This document shows, piece by piece, positions 50,775-60,107 of a DNA stretch of 64,000 bases (position 1 is its first letter; every line of letters begins with the position of its first letter). This stretch comes from Roseivivax halodurans JCM 10272. Its GTDB lineage: Bacteria > Pseudomonadota > Alphaproteobacteria > Rhodobacterales > Rhodobacteraceae. The stretch spans positions 434,001-498,000 of the forward strand of contig NZ_JALZ01000001.1 of assembly GCF_000521785.1 (NCBI RefSeq), read 5' to 3'. Under the pieces are notes generated by a model. The model was not told the DNA's origin and did not search any database. It worked only from the letters and a program-made list of their open reading frames with translations. The translations under genes were made by a program, and so were the position numbers.

Positions 50775-51962
50775 ATGCATTTTCAGAATCCGGTCTTCAT
50801 CCCCGGCCCGACGAACATCCCGGAAAGGTTGCGCCGCGCCTGCGACTTGCCGACCATCGACCACCGCTCGCCGCGCTTCGGCGACATCCTGCATCCCGCC
50901 CGCGAGGGCGTGCGTCGGGTAATGAAGTCCGAGACAGCCGAGATCTTCCTCTTTCCGGCGTCCGGAACAGGCGGCTGGGAGGCGGCGATCACCAACACTC
51001 TGTCTGCCGGCGATCGCGTCCTCGTCTCGCGCTACGGGATGTTCAGCCATCGCTGGATCGATCTCTGCCAACGTCACGGGCTCGACGTCACGATCATCGA
51101 TGCCCCCTGGGGAGACGCGCTTCCCGTGGAGCGCTGCGCCGAGGTTCTGGCTGCGGATAAGTCGCACGAATACAAGGCCGTTCTCGCCACCCACAACGAG
51201 ACGGCGACGGGCGTGAGGTCGGATATCGCGGGCCTCAGGCGCGCGATGGACGGGGCAGGGCATCCGGCGCTGCTCATGGTCGACGGCGTGAGCTCCATCG
51301 CCTCCATGGACTTCCGGTTCGACGAGTGGCGGGTCGACGTGGCGGTCACGGGCTCGCAGAAGGGCTTTATGCTGCCTCCGGGTCTCGCGATCCTCGGCTT
51401 CAGCCAGAAGGCGATGGCCGCATCGAAAGAGGCGCGTCTGTCGCGGACCTATTTCGACGTCCACGACATGGCCAAGGGATACGCCCAGAACGCCTATCCC
51501 TACACGCCGACGCCGGGTCTTCTGAACGGGCTGGCGATGGCCTGCGACATGCTTCTAGACGAGGGACTCGAGAACGTCTTCGCCCGGCACCACCTTATTG
51601 CCGAGGGCGTGCGCGCGGCGGTGCGGGCCTGGGGTCTCGAGCTCTGTGCCACCGCCCCCGAGATCTCGTCCGACACGGTCAGCGCCATCCGCACGCCCGA
51701 GGGGTTCGACGCGTCCCGGATCGTCGCACATGCGGCGCAGACTTACGACGTCGCCTTCGGCGCCGGTCTCGGGGAAGTTGCCGGAAAGGTGTTCCGCATC
51801 GGACATCTGGGCAGCCTGACCGACGTCATGGCTCTGGCTGGCCTCGCGACCGCCGAGATGTGCATGGTGGATCTCGGCCTCGACATCCGGCTGGGGTCCG
51901 GAGTCGCTGCGGCACAGGAATTTTACCGGACCGAGCAGGGCCTTCGCGCGGTGGCGGCATGA
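50775..51962 (+). CDS. bhcA: Aspartate-glyoxylate aminotransferase
   Basis: A 395-residue class V aminotransferase. In the beta-hydroxyaspartate cycle BhcA moves the amino group of aspartate to glyoxylate, giving glycine and oxaloacetate. N-terminal NPVFIPGPTNIPERLRRA, PLP loop PASGTGGWEAAI, LMVDGVSSIASMDF, and Schiff-base Lys in VTGSQKGFMLPPG. GAGGTG precedes the ATG at 50775. Its stop overlaps bhcB (ATGA). Confidence 0.93.
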   Translation: MHFQNPVFIPGPTNIPERLRRACDLPTIDHRSPRFGDILHPAREGVRRVMKSETAEIFLFPASGTGGWEAAITNTLSAGDRVLVSRYGMFSHRWIDLCQRHGLDVTIIDAPWGDALPVERCAEVLAADKSHEYKAVLATHNETATGVRSDIAGLRRAMDGAGHPALLMVDGVSSIASMDFRFDEWRVDVAVTGSQKGFMLPPGLAILGFSQKAMAASKEARLSRTYFDVHDMAKGYAQNAYPYTPTPGLLNGLAMACDMLLDEGLENVFARHHLIAEGVRAAVRAWGLELCATAPEISSDTVSAIRTPEGFDASRIVAHAAQTYDVAFGAGLGEVAGKVFRIGHLGSLTDVMALAGLATAEMCMVDLGLDIRLGSGVAAAQEFYRTEQGLRAVAA

Positions 51963-52936
51963 GCGAAGCGGTCATCGACCTTGTCGTCCCGACCTATGAC
52001 GACATGCTTGCAGCGCGCGACCGGATTTCTCCGCATGTCACGCGCACCCCCGTTTTGCGATCTGACTATCTCGATGAGCTGTCGGGCGCCGAGCTCTTCT
52101 TCAAGTGCGAGAATTTCCAGGAGGCCGGCGCATTCAAGGTACGGGGGGCGACCAACGCGGTCTTCGGCCTGCCGGACCGGCAGATGGCCAAGGGCGTCGC
52201 GACACATTCCTCGGGCAACCATGCCTTGTCGCTGAGTTGGGCCGCGGGGCGTCGCGGAATTCCATGCAACGTGGTGATGCCGAGAACGGCACCGCAGGCC
52301 AAGAAGGACGCGGTGCGCCGCTACGGCGGGACGATCACCGAGTGCGAGCCGTCGACCTCGTCGAGAGAAGAGGTCTTTGCCAAGGTGCAGGCTCGCACCG
52401 GGGCCGAGTTCGTCCATCCCTACAACGACTCGCGCGTGATCGCGGGGCAGGGCACATGCTCGGCCGAGCTCATGGAGCAGACCGACGGGCTCGATATCGT
52501 CACCGCGCCCATCGGCGGCGGCGGCATGATCTCGGGCACCTGCCTCACGCTCTCGAGGCTCGCGCCGGAGGTGCAGATCATCGCCGCCGAGCCGGAGCAG
52601 GCGGATGATGCCTGCCGCAGCTTCAAGGCCGGGCGCATCATTGCCGACGATGCGCCCGAGACCATCGCGGACGGTCTGAAGGTGCCGCTCAAGGAGCTGA
52701 CCTGGCATTTCGTCTCGCGCCACGTGACCGACATCCTGACCGCGTCCGAGGACGAGATCGTCGAGGCGATGAAGATCACGTGGAAGCACCTGCGGATCGT
52801 GATGGAGCCCTCCTGTGCGGTACCGCTCGCGATCATTCTCAAGAACAGGGACCGGTTCGCGGGCAAGCGGGTCGGCGTGATTGTCACCGGTGGCAACGTC
52901 GATCTCGACCGCCTGCCGTGGATGAAGGGAATCTGA
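51959..52936 (+). CDS. bhcB: beta-Hydroxyaspartate dehydratase
   Basis: A 325-residue PLP enzyme of the serine/threonine dehydratase fold. BhcB dehydrates erythro-beta-hydroxyaspartate to iminosuccinate. Schiff-base Lys in NFQEAGAFKVRGATNAV, SSGNHALSLS, phosphate loop APIGGGGMISG, and GVIVTGGNVD. It overlaps bhcA by four bases. Alone it would be called threonine ammonia-lyase-like; the context makes the bhc role clear. Confidence 0.93.
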   Translation: MSEAVIDLVVPTYDDMLAARDRISPHVTRTPVLRSDYLDELSGAELFFKCENFQEAGAFKVRGATNAVFGLPDRQMAKGVATHSSGNHALSLSWAAGRRGIPCNVVMPRTAPQAKKDAVRRYGGTITECEPSTSSREEVFAKVQARTGAEFVHPYNDSRVIAGQGTCSAELMEQTDGLDIVTAPIGGGGMISGTCLTLSRLAPEVQIIAAEPEQADDACRSFKAGRIIADDAPETIADGLKVPLKELTWHFVSRHVTDILTASEDEIVEAMKITWKHLRIVMEPSCAVPLAIILKNRDRFAGKRVGVIVTGGNVDLDRLPWMKGI

Positions 52937-52939
52937 CCC

Positions 52940-54100
52940 ATGAAGGATCTCAACTTCGACGAGCTGGAGGTGGGTTTTGATGTTCCCGCTGTGCCCGGCA
53001 TGGCCGAGGCCGACATCCAGACCCCCTGCCTTGTCCTCGATCTCGACGCGCTCGAGCGCAACATCAGGAAGATGGGAGATTATGCCCGTGCGCACGGGAT
53101 GCGCCACCGGGTTCACGGCAAGATGCACAAGTCGGTGGACGTCGCGAAACTGCAGATGGAGCTCGGCGGTGCGGTCGGCGTCTGCTGCCAGAAGGTCAGC
53201 GAGGCCGAGGTCTTCGCCCGCGGCGGGATCCGCGACGTGCTCGTGTCGAACCAGGTGCGGGATCCGCAGAAAATCGACCGGCTCGCGCGGATGCCGAAGC
53301 TCGGCGCGCGGACGATCTGCTGCGTCGACGACTTTGCCAACGTGGCCGAACTCTCGGCGGCAGCTCAGAAACACGGCACCCAGATCGAATGCCTCGTCGA
53401 GATCGATTGCGGCGCGGGGCGCTGCGGCGTGACGACGACCCCCGCAGTGGTCGAGATCGCCAAGGCGATCGATGCCGCGCCGGGGCTGAAGTTTGCCGGT
53501 CTCCAAGCCTATCAGGGCGCGATGCAGCATCTCGACAGCTACGAGGACCGCAAGGCCAAGATCGACATCGCGGTCGAGATGGTGCGGTCCGCCATGGAGG
53601 GGCTGAAGGACGAGGGATTGACCTGCGACATCGTAGGCGGCGGCGGCACGGGCTCGTATTATTTCGAGAGCGCGTCCGGCGTCTACAACGAGCTGCAATG
53701 CGGCTCCTATGCCTTCATGGACGCCGATTACGGGCGCATCCTCGACCAGGACGGCAAGCGCATCGACCAGGGCGAATGGGAGAACGCGATGTTCCTCCTC
53801 ACCCAGGTGATGAGCCACGCCAAGGCCGAAAAGGCGATTTGCGACGCGGGCCTCAAGGCGCAATCGGTCGACAGCGGCCTGCCGGTTGTCTTCGGGCGCA
53901 CGGATGTCGAATACGTCAAATGCTCCGACGAACACGGCGTCATTTCCGACCCGGGCAGCGCGCTGAAGGTGGGGGACAAGCTGCGGCTCGTGCCCGGGCA
54001 CTGCGACCCGACCGCCAATGTGCACGACTGGTATGTGGGCGTGAGGAACGGAAGCGTCGAAACGCTCTGGCCCGTCAGCGCGCGCGGGAAGGCCTACTGA
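52940..54100 (+). CDS. bhcC: beta-Hydroxyaspartate aldolase
   Basis: A 386-residue DSD1/D-threonine-aldolase-type enzyme (alanine racemase N-terminal barrel). BhcC joins glycine and glyoxylate to form erythro-beta-hydroxyaspartate. QTPCLVLDLDALERNIRKM, the PLP-Lys region HRVHGKMHKSVDVAK, EIDCGAGRCGV, and metal-binding HCDPTANVHDWYVG at the C-terminus. It starts three bases after bhcB. Confidence 0.93.
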   Translation: MKDLNFDELEVGFDVPAVPGMAEADIQTPCLVLDLDALERNIRKMGDYARAHGMRHRVHGKMHKSVDVAKLQMELGGAVGVCCQKVSEAEVFARGGIRDVLVSNQVRDPQKIDRLARMPKLGARTICCVDDFANVAELSAAAQKHGTQIECLVEIDCGAGRCGVTTTPAVVEIAKAIDAAPGLKFAGLQAYQGAMQHLDSYEDRKAKIDIAVEMVRSAMEGLKDEGLTCDIVGGGGTGSYYFESASGVYNELQCGSYAFMDADYGRILDQDGKRIDQGEWENAMFLLTQVMSHAKAEKAICDAGLKAQSVDSGLPVVFGRTDVEYVKCSDEHGVISDPGSALKVGDKLRLVPGHCDPTANVHDWYVGVRNGSVETLWPVSARGKAY

Positions 54101-54104
54101 CCGA

Positions 54105-55070
54105 ATGATCATCGTTCCGGAGAAAGACATCGCGGACCTTATGACGCGCGAGGCCGCCTTCGCGGCAGTGGAACAGGTCTTTGCCGCCATGGCGTCGGGG
54201 GATGCCTACAATTTCCCCGTGGTGCGCGAGGCGATAGGCCATGCCGACGCGCTTTACGGGTTCAAGGGTGGGTTCGACAGGTTGGGTGGCGTTCTCGGCC
54301 TGAAGGCGGGCGGCTACTGGCCGCACAACCTCGAGACGCACGGGATCATCAACCACCAGTCGACCGTGTTTCTCTTCGATCCGGACACGGGGCGCGTCGC
54401 TGCAATGGTCGGCGGCAATCTCCTGACTGCGCTGCGTACCGCCGCGGCCTCCTCCGTGTCCATCCGCCATCTGGCCCGGGAGGACGCCGAGGTGCTTGGC
54501 ATGATCGGCGCCGGCCATCAGGCGGCATTCCAGCTGCGCGCGGCGCTCGAGCACCGCAGCTTCGGGAAGGTCGTCGGCTGGAACTACCACCCCGAGATGC
54601 TGCCGAACCTCGAGAAGGTCGCAGCAGAGGCAGGCGTGGCCTTCGAGGCGGTCGATCTGCCGGGGATGAGAGAGGCCGACGTGATCGTCACCATCACCTC
54701 GTCTTTCGACGCGACGCTCATGGCGGAACACGTTGCCCCCGGCACACATGTCGCCTGCATGGGGACCGACACGAAGGGCAAGCAGGAAGTCGATCCGGCC
54801 TTGCTCGCCGCCGCGACGGTCTTCGCCGACGAGATCGCCCAATCGGTCAGCATAGGCGAGGCGCAGCATGCGGTAAGCGCCGGACTGATTTCGGAGAGTG
54901 ACATCGCCGAACTCGGCGCGGTCATCAACGGCAGCCATCCGGGTCGCCGCTCGGACGAGGAGATCACGCTCTTCGACGGGACCGGCGTCGGGCTGCAGGA
55001 CCTTGCCGTCGCGGCGGCGGTGGTGGCGCTCGCCAGGGCCAACGACACTGCGATCGAGGTGGAGGTCTGA
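54105..55070 (+). CDS. bhcD: Iminosuccinate reductase
   Basis: A 321-residue ornithine-cyclodeaminase/mu-crystallin-family reductase. BhcD reduces iminosuccinate to L-aspartate with NADH, closing the cycle. GNLLTALRTAAASSVSIRHL and the Rossmann loop LGMIGAGHQAAFQLRAAL are typical; CMGTDTKGKQEVDP follows. It starts four bases after bhcC. The next gene in the same direction follows after 22 bases. Confidence 0.93.
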   Translation: MIIVPEKDIADLMTREAAFAAVEQVFAAMASGDAYNFPVVREAIGHADALYGFKGGFDRLGGVLGLKAGGYWPHNLETHGIINHQSTVFLFDPDTGRVAAMVGGNLLTALRTAAASSVSIRHLAREDAEVLGMIGAGHQAAFQLRAALEHRSFGKVVGWNYHPEMLPNLEKVAAEAGVAFEAVDLPGMREADVIVTITSSFDATLMAEHVAPGTHVACMGTDTKGKQEVDPALLAAATVFADEIAQSVSIGEAQHAVSAGLISESDIAELGAVINGSHPGRRSDEEITLFDGTGVGLQDLAVAAAVVALARANDTAIEVEV

Positions 55071-55092
55071 TGCCAAGGCGGGGAGAGAAATC

Positions 55093-55947
55093 ATGTTGAC
55101 CAACATCCTCGTCCCGGTGCGCGGCGACGGCATGGTCGGGACGGTCCTCGGACACGCGGCCGCGCTCGCGCGGCACCACAAGGCGCATGTGATGGTTGTG
55201 CATTGCCGTCCGCCGCCACGCGACCTCATCCCGCATACCACGATGCTTCCGGGCTTCGCGCGGCAGACCTTCCTCAGCCAGGCTGAGGAATTGGCCGACC
55301 GTCAGGAGGATCACCTTCGCCGCAGCCTGCATGTTCTCGCGGCCGAATACGGTCTCGAAGAGGGAGATCCCCGGCCGGGTCAGGCAGCGACCTGCGAATT
55401 CATCGAAGAGCCCGGCAAGATGGCGGACGTCGTGAAGCACAACGGGCGCCTTGCCGACCTCATCGTTGTGGCCAAGCCGCAGCGGGAGCGGAATCTCGGG
55501 GAGACGACGCTGAAATCGGCCATCTTCGGTTCGGGTCGTCCGGTGATGGTCTGCCCGGGACAGGTGCAGCCCGACGCCGGCTTCGGCCGGCACGTGGCGA
55601 TCGGCTGGAATGGCTCGCTGCCGGCCTCGCGAGCCGTCGCGATGACCCTTGATCTCGTGTCGGCCGCCGAGACCGTCACGATCCTGACGGGCAACAAGGG
55701 TCAGCCGCACGGCGCCTCCACCGAAGAGCTGGTCAAATACTACGCCCTTCGCGGCGTGGAGGCAGCGATCGTCCCCTTCGAGTCGCGGTCGCCGGCCAAG
55801 GCGCTGCTGCGGCTGGCGAAGGAATGCGGGGCCAGCCTGCTGATCACCGGGGCCTACAGCCACAGCCAGGGCTCGGACATGCTCTTCGGAGGCAACACCC
55901 AGGTGCTCGTGGACGAGCTGACGCAGCCGGTTGTCATGGCGCATTGA
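55093..55947 (+). CDS. Tandem universal stress protein (UspA family)
   Basis: A 284-residue protein with two Usp domains: the first from MLTNILVPVRGDGMVGTVLG, the second from about residue 155 (GRHVAIGWNGSLPASRAVAM) ending SHSQGSDMLFGGNTQVLVDE, with a GxxGS/G-type ATP-binding segment. Usp proteins are often cotranscribed with TRAP and TTT transporters. Here it joins bhcD (22-base gap) to tctC, and may monitor energy state for the importer. Confidence 0.88.
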   Translation: MLTNILVPVRGDGMVGTVLGHAAALARHHKAHVMVVHCRPPPRDLIPHTTMLPGFARQTFLSQAEELADRQEDHLRRSLHVLAAEYGLEEGDPRPGQAATCEFIEEPGKMADVVKHNGRLADLIVVAKPQRERNLGETTLKSAIFGSGRPVMVCPGQVQPDAGFGRHVAIGWNGSLPASRAVAMTLDLVSAAETVTILTGNKGQPHGASTEELVKYYALRGVEAAIVPFESRSPAKALLRLAKECGASLLITGAYSHSQGSDMLFGGNTQVLVDELTQPVVMAH

Positions 55948-56068
55948 GCGCCGCATCGGCGGTTTCGGAACGGGGCGGCGGGGAGGCCGCGACCCGACAG
56001 GATCTCCGCCCGGAAGCGGGCGGTACGACGGAGGCCCGCGAAGGCGGGGACAAAAAGGGAGGAAAGAC

Positions 56069-57040
56069 ATGATCATCACCAAGCGCACCTTCATCGGCGC
56101 TGCCGCAGCCGCCATGCTTGCGGCCCTGCCGATCTCGGCCTCGGCGCAGGGCTGGGAGCCGAGACGGCCCATCGACTTCGTCATCATGGCCGGTCCCGGA
56201 GGTGGCGCCGACCAGATCGCCCGCTTCATCCAGTCGGTGGCCGAGAAGAACGACATGACCAGCCGTCCGCTAGTTCCGAACAACAAGGGCGGCGGCTCTG
56301 GCGCCGAGGCTCTGCTCGCGCTCAAGGATGCGCGCGACAAGGATCATACGTTGCTGGTGACGCTGAACTCGTTCTTCACGACGCCTCTCAGGCAGGAAGG
56401 GCTCGGCGTCGATGTGCAGGAGTTCACTCCGATCGCGATGATGGGCGTCGATCCGTTCGTGCTTTGGGTCCATGCGGATTCCGGCATCACGACGTTCGAG
56501 CAGTTCGTCGAGGAGGCGAAGGCGATGGACGGCGAGTTCGTCATGGGTGGCACCGGAAAGGGACAGGAGGATTCCATCGTCATCGCGTACCTCGCGGGGG
56601 CCTACGGGCTCACTCTCAAGTACATTCCCTATGACGGGGGCGGTGCGGTCGCCAAGGATCTGGCCGGCAAGCAGATCATGGCGACGGTGAACAACCCGGC
56701 AGAAGCCAAGGGCTTCTACGAGTCGGGCGACTTCGTGCCGCTTCTCGCGTTCTCGGACGAGCGCATGGAGTCCTTTCCGGACGTGCCGACCTTGAAGGAG
56801 AAGGGACACGACTTCTCCTATTACAACCAACGGGCCATCGTCGGCGCCCCGGGCATGTCGGAGGAAGCGGCCGAGTATTACCGGACCCTCTTTGCGCAGG
56901 TCTACGATAGCCCGGAATGGCAGGGCTACCTCGAGTCCGAGAGCCTCTCGCCGATGCCGATGAATGCGGAGGAGACGCGCGCCTATTGGGACACGCAGCT
57001 CCAGAACCATCGCGATCTGCTCCAGCAGGTCGACGGCTGA
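56069..57040 (+). CDS. tctC: TTT transporter substrate-binding protein (TctC family)
   Basis: A 323-residue periplasmic protein of the Bug/TctC family. Signal peptide to about residue 28 (AALPISASA|QGW), then WEPRRPIDFVIMAGPGGGADQ, PNNKGGGSGAEALLAL and GGTGKGQEDSI, the ligand-anchoring loops. GGAGGAAAGAC precedes the ATG. The 121-base gap from the Usp gene contains a small stem (CCGCCC/GGGCGG, 56006-56023). The ligand is unknown; a small carboxylate is likely. Confidence 0.9.
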   Translation: MIITKRTFIGAAAAAMLAALPISASAQGWEPRRPIDFVIMAGPGGGADQIARFIQSVAEKNDMTSRPLVPNNKGGGSGAEALLALKDARDKDHTLLVTLNSFFTTPLRQEGLGVDVQEFTPIAMMGVDPFVLWVHADSGITTFEQFVEEAKAMDGEFVMGGTGKGQEDSIVIAYLAGAYGLTLKYIPYDGGGAVAKDLAGKQIMATVNNPAEAKGFYESGDFVPLLAFSDERMESFPDVPTLKEKGHDFSYYNQRAIVGAPGMSEEAAEYYRTLFAQVYDSPEWQGYLESESLSPMPMNAEETRAYWDTQLQNHRDLLQQVDG

Positions 57041-57059
57041 GCCGGGCGAGGGGGGCGGA

Positions 57060-57563
57060 ATGCGCAAGGGTGAAATCTCTCTGGCGGGTCTTCTGACCCT
57101 CCTTTCCCTCTATCTGATGTGGAAGAGCACGGAATTGCCGGTCGGCTACATCCGGGGCGAGGGGCCGGGCGGCGGAGCCTGGCCGTTCTGGCTGTCGGTG
57201 ATCATGCTCCTGTCCTGCATCGCTATCGCCGTGAACTGGTGGCGGGGGACAAGCCCGCCATCACGCTCCGAGGAGGCGATGCTCGACAGCTACGGTTGGC
57301 GCACGCTTCTGCTGGTGGGGGGCGGGGTCGCGGTCTTCGTGGCGCTCATCAACATCGTGTCCATGTACGGCGCGATCGCGATCTTTCTCTTCTATTACAT
57401 GCGCCTGCTCGGTCGGCATTCGCTGCTTCTGACATCGACGATCGCACTGGTCACGCCTGTCGCCATGTTCTTCTTCTTCGAAGGCGCGATGCAGATCCCG
57501 ATGCCGCAGGGCATGGCGTTCACGCAGCCGGTCTTCGACGTGCTCTACGACATTCTCTACTGA
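57060..57563 (+). CDS. tctB: TTT transporter small membrane subunit (TctB family)
   Basis: A 167-residue membrane protein with four helices, of which LLTLLSLYLMWKSTELPVGY opens the protein and FFFFEGAMQIPMPQG lies near the end. It starts 19 bases after tctC with AGGGGGGCGG upstream. Poor sequence conservation is normal for TctB; position between tctC and tctA supports the call. Confidence 0.88.
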   Translation: MRKGEISLAGLLTLLSLYLMWKSTELPVGYIRGEGPGGGAWPFWLSVIMLLSCIAIAVNWWRGTSPPSRSEEAMLDSYGWRTLLLVGGGVAVFVALINIVSMYGAIAIFLFYYMRLLGRHSLLLTSTIALVTPVAMFFFFEGAMQIPMPQGMAFTQPVFDVLYDILY

Positions 57564-57584
57564 CGAAGGTTCCGAAGGGTCGCG

Positions 57585-59102
57585 ATGGAAATCCTATCAC
57601 TGCTTGCCGGCGGCGTGCTCACGGCGCTCGAGCCTCTCAACCTGATGCTGATCATCGCCGGGGTGTCCGTCGGGCTCTTCATCGGCGCGATGCCGGGGCT
57701 CGGATCGGTCAACGGCGTCGCGATCCTCTTGCCGATCACCTTCCTGGTGCCGCCGGGCTCCGCGATCATCTTCCTCGCGGCGATCTATTACGGGGCGATG
57801 TATGGCGGCGCGATCTCGTCGGTGACGCTCGGCATTCCGGGAGCCTCGACCGCGGTCGCAACGACCTTCGACGGCAGGCCCCTTGCGCTGCAGGGGCGCG
57901 CAAGCCTGGCGCTGGTCACCGCCGCGCTGGCGTCCTTCGTCGGCGGATCTGTGGCCAATATCCTGTTCACGCTCTTCGCACCGGTCCTCGCCACGCTTGC
58001 GCTGTCCTTCGGTCCGCCCGAGATCTTCGCGCTGATGCTTCTCGCCTTCGCGACCTTCGTCGGCCTCGGCGGCGACGACATCCCGAAGACGGTGTTCTCG
58101 ATCTGCCTCGGCCTCGTTCTCGCCTCCGTCGGATTCGACACGATCTCGGGCGAGCCGCGGCTGGTGCTCTTCGACATCCCCGGCTTCCTGCGCGGCATTG
58201 GCTTCATCGTGCTGGCCATCGGCGTCTATGGAATCGGAGAGATGCTCTGGACCATCGAGCAGACCCGCGGAGAGGTCACGACCACGAATCCACGCATGAC
58301 CGCGCGCGGCATGATGAACGACACCCGCGAGGCAGTGCAGCGCGGCTGGAAGGGCACGACGATTGGCTCGTTCCTCGGCTTCTTCGTCGGGATACTGCCG
58401 GCGGCCGGTGCTACGCCCGGATCGCTCATGTCCTACGGCGTCGCCAAGATGGTCTCGCGGCGCCCCGAGCTCTTCGGCCGTGGCAACCCCGACGGCGTGG
58501 CCGCGCCCGAGGCCGCGAACAACTCCGCCTCGACGGGCGCCATGCTCCCGATGCTGACGCTTGGCATTCCGGGCTCTCCGACGACGGCGATCCTGCTAGG
58601 GGGAATGGTGATCTGGGGTCTCGTGCCTGGCCCGCGGCTCTTCGTCGATCAGCCGGACTTCGTTTGGGGGCTCATCGGGTCGTTCTACATTTCGAACTTC
58701 GCCGCGGTGCTGATCAACCTCGCCTTCATCCCGCTCTTCGTCTGGATGCTGAGGATGCCGTTCACGATCCTCGCGCCGATGATCTTCGTCCTCTCGATCG
58801 TCGGCGGATACGCGGCCTCGCGGAGCATACACGACCTCTGGCTCATCGTGATCTTCGGGATCAGCGCGTTCTTCCTGCGCAAGTTCGACTACCCGCTGGC
58901 TCCCGCGGTGCTGGCCATCGTGCTCGGCCCGATCGCCGAGCCGACACTGCGGCAATCGCTTCTCCTCTCTTCGGGAGATCCCTCGATCTTCTTCACGCGG
59001 CCGATTTCGGCACCGATCATGGTGTTTGCGATCGTTCTCATCCTGCTGCCGGCGGTGAAGCTGTTCCGGAGGCGCAAGACCGAAACCGCGGCCGCGGAAT
59101 AG
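57585..59102 (+). CDS. tctA: TTT transporter large membrane subunit (TctA family)
   Basis: A 505-residue permease with about twelve helices. The conserved cytoplasmic/membrane signatures are clear: FIGAMPGLGSVNGVAILLPI, YYGAMYGGAISSVTLGIPG, and the inverted second half with GILPAAGATPGSLMSYGVAK and LTLGIPGSPTTAILLGGM. It ends the bhcA-to-tctA plus-strand run and is convergent with the KPR-like gene only five bases away. Confidence 0.93.
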   Translation: MEILSLLAGGVLTALEPLNLMLIIAGVSVGLFIGAMPGLGSVNGVAILLPITFLVPPGSAIIFLAAIYYGAMYGGAISSVTLGIPGASTAVATTFDGRPLALQGRASLALVTAALASFVGGSVANILFTLFAPVLATLALSFGPPEIFALMLLAFATFVGLGGDDIPKTVFSICLGLVLASVGFDTISGEPRLVLFDIPGFLRGIGFIVLAIGVYGIGEMLWTIEQTRGEVTTTNPRMTARGMMNDTREAVQRGWKGTTIGSFLGFFVGILPAAGATPGSLMSYGVAKMVSRRPELFGRGNPDGVAAPEAANNSASTGAMLPMLTLGIPGSPTTAILLGGMVIWGLVPGPRLFVDQPDFVWGLIGSFYISNFAAVLINLAFIPLFVWMLRMPFTILAPMIFVLSIVGGYAASRSIHDLWLIVIFGISAFFLRKFDYPLAPAVLAIVLGPIAEPTLRQSLLLSSGDPSIFFTRPISAPIMVFAIVLILLPAVKLFRRRKTETAAAE

Positions 59103-59106
59103 GAGA

Positions 59107-60084
59107 TCAGGCGTAGAGGCCGGCCACCCTCGCGCGTAGCTGGACGAGCGCCAGCACCGTGTCGATGGTCGATGTCGGCGTGTCGGTGACACGGCCGAGC
59201 TCCTGCACGGATCCGACGAGCGCGTCGATTTCCATGGGCCGCCCCTGATCGAGATCCTGGAGCATCGAGGTCCGGTGCACGCCCACGTCGGCGCCGCCCT
59301 GGATGCGGCGGTCGACATCTATGGGGAACTTGACGCCGAGCTTCTCTGCGATCTCCTGCGCCTCGAGCATCATGCTGCGCGCCACCTCCCGCGTGCCGGG
59401 ATCGGTGCAGAGCACGTCGAGCGTCGCATGAGTCAGGGCCGAGATCGGGTTGAACGAGAGGTTCCCCCAGAGCTTCACCCAGATCTCGTCGCGCAGCTTA
59501 GGGCGGACCGGCGCCTTCAGACCGGCGGCACCCAGGGCCTTGGACAGCGCCGTCGCGCGATCCGATTTCGAGCCGTCCGGCTCACCGAGGGAAAAGCGGT
59601 TACCCTCGATATGTTTGACGACCCCGGGCTCGATTACCTCGGCGGCGGGATATACCACGCAGCCGAGCACCCGGTCGGGGCCGAAGCCGTCCCACTGGGC
59701 ATTGCCGGGATCGACGCTTTCGAGCCGCGTGCCTTCGAGATCGCCACCGATCTTGTGGAAATACCACCATGGCACGCCGTTCACGCCCGAAACGATGGTG
59801 GTGTGTTCGCCGATCAGGGGCTGCATCTTCGGTACGACCGGCGGCACCGAATGGGCCTTGAGCGTCACGATCACGTAATCCTGCGGGCCGAGCTCCGCAG
59901 GATCCTCCGAGGCGGTGACGTCGACGACCGTCTCCTCGCCCTCCTCAATGAGCTTCAGGCCGTTTTCACGCATGGCCTTCAGATGCGGGCCACGGGCGAC
60001 GAGACTGACATCCGCGCCCGCCTGCGCCAGCTTGGCTCCCATATAGCCGCCGATGGCGCCGGCTCCGAACACACAGATCTTCAT
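59107..60084 (-). CDS. 2-Dehydropantoate 2-reductase family protein
   Basis: A 325-residue NADPH-dependent ketopantoate-reductase-fold enzyme. N-terminal Rossmann loop MKICVFGAGAIGGYMGAKL, VTLKAHSVPP, SGVNGVPWWYFHKIGG, catalytic-Lys region RDEIWVKLWGNLSFNPISAL. Many genomes carry several paralogues; its place next to the C2 module and an oxalyl-CoA-ligase-like gene suggests another 2-keto acid or a related reduction instead of pantothenate synthesis. Minus strand, 23 bases after the ligase. Confidence 0.82.
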   Translation of the reverse strand: MKICVFGAGAIGGYMGAKLAQAGADVSLVARGPHLKAMRENGLKLIEEGEETVVDVTASEDPAELGPQDYVIVTLKAHSVPPVVPKMQPLIGEHTTIVSGVNGVPWWYFHKIGGDLEGTRLESVDPGNAQWDGFGPDRVLGCVVYPAAEVIEPGVVKHIEGNRFSLGEPDGSKSDRATALSKALGAAGLKAPVRPKLRDEIWVKLWGNLSFNPISALTHATLDVLCTDPGTREVARSMMLEAQEIAEKLGVKFPIDVDRRIQGGADVGVHRTSMLQDLDQGRPMEIDALVGSVQELGRVTDTPTSTIDTVLALVQLRARVAGLYA

Positions 60085-60107
60085 ATCGGTTTCCTTTCCG
60101 GGGTGTC

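Noticed and set aside
51923-54190. 755-codon minus-strand frame opposite bhcB and bhcC
   Set aside because: Shadow composition, spans two well-supported coupled genes.
51959-55070. Stand-alone threonine dehydratase, D-threonine aldolase and ornithine cyclodeaminase
   Set aside because: Those would be the single-gene names, but the tight R|A-B-C-D order is that of the beta-hydroxyaspartate cycle.
57119-59116. 665-codon plus-strand frame overlapping tctB and tctA
   Set aside because: Arg/His/Asp-rich +1-frame shadow; tctB and tctA have hydrophobic, motif-bearing translations.
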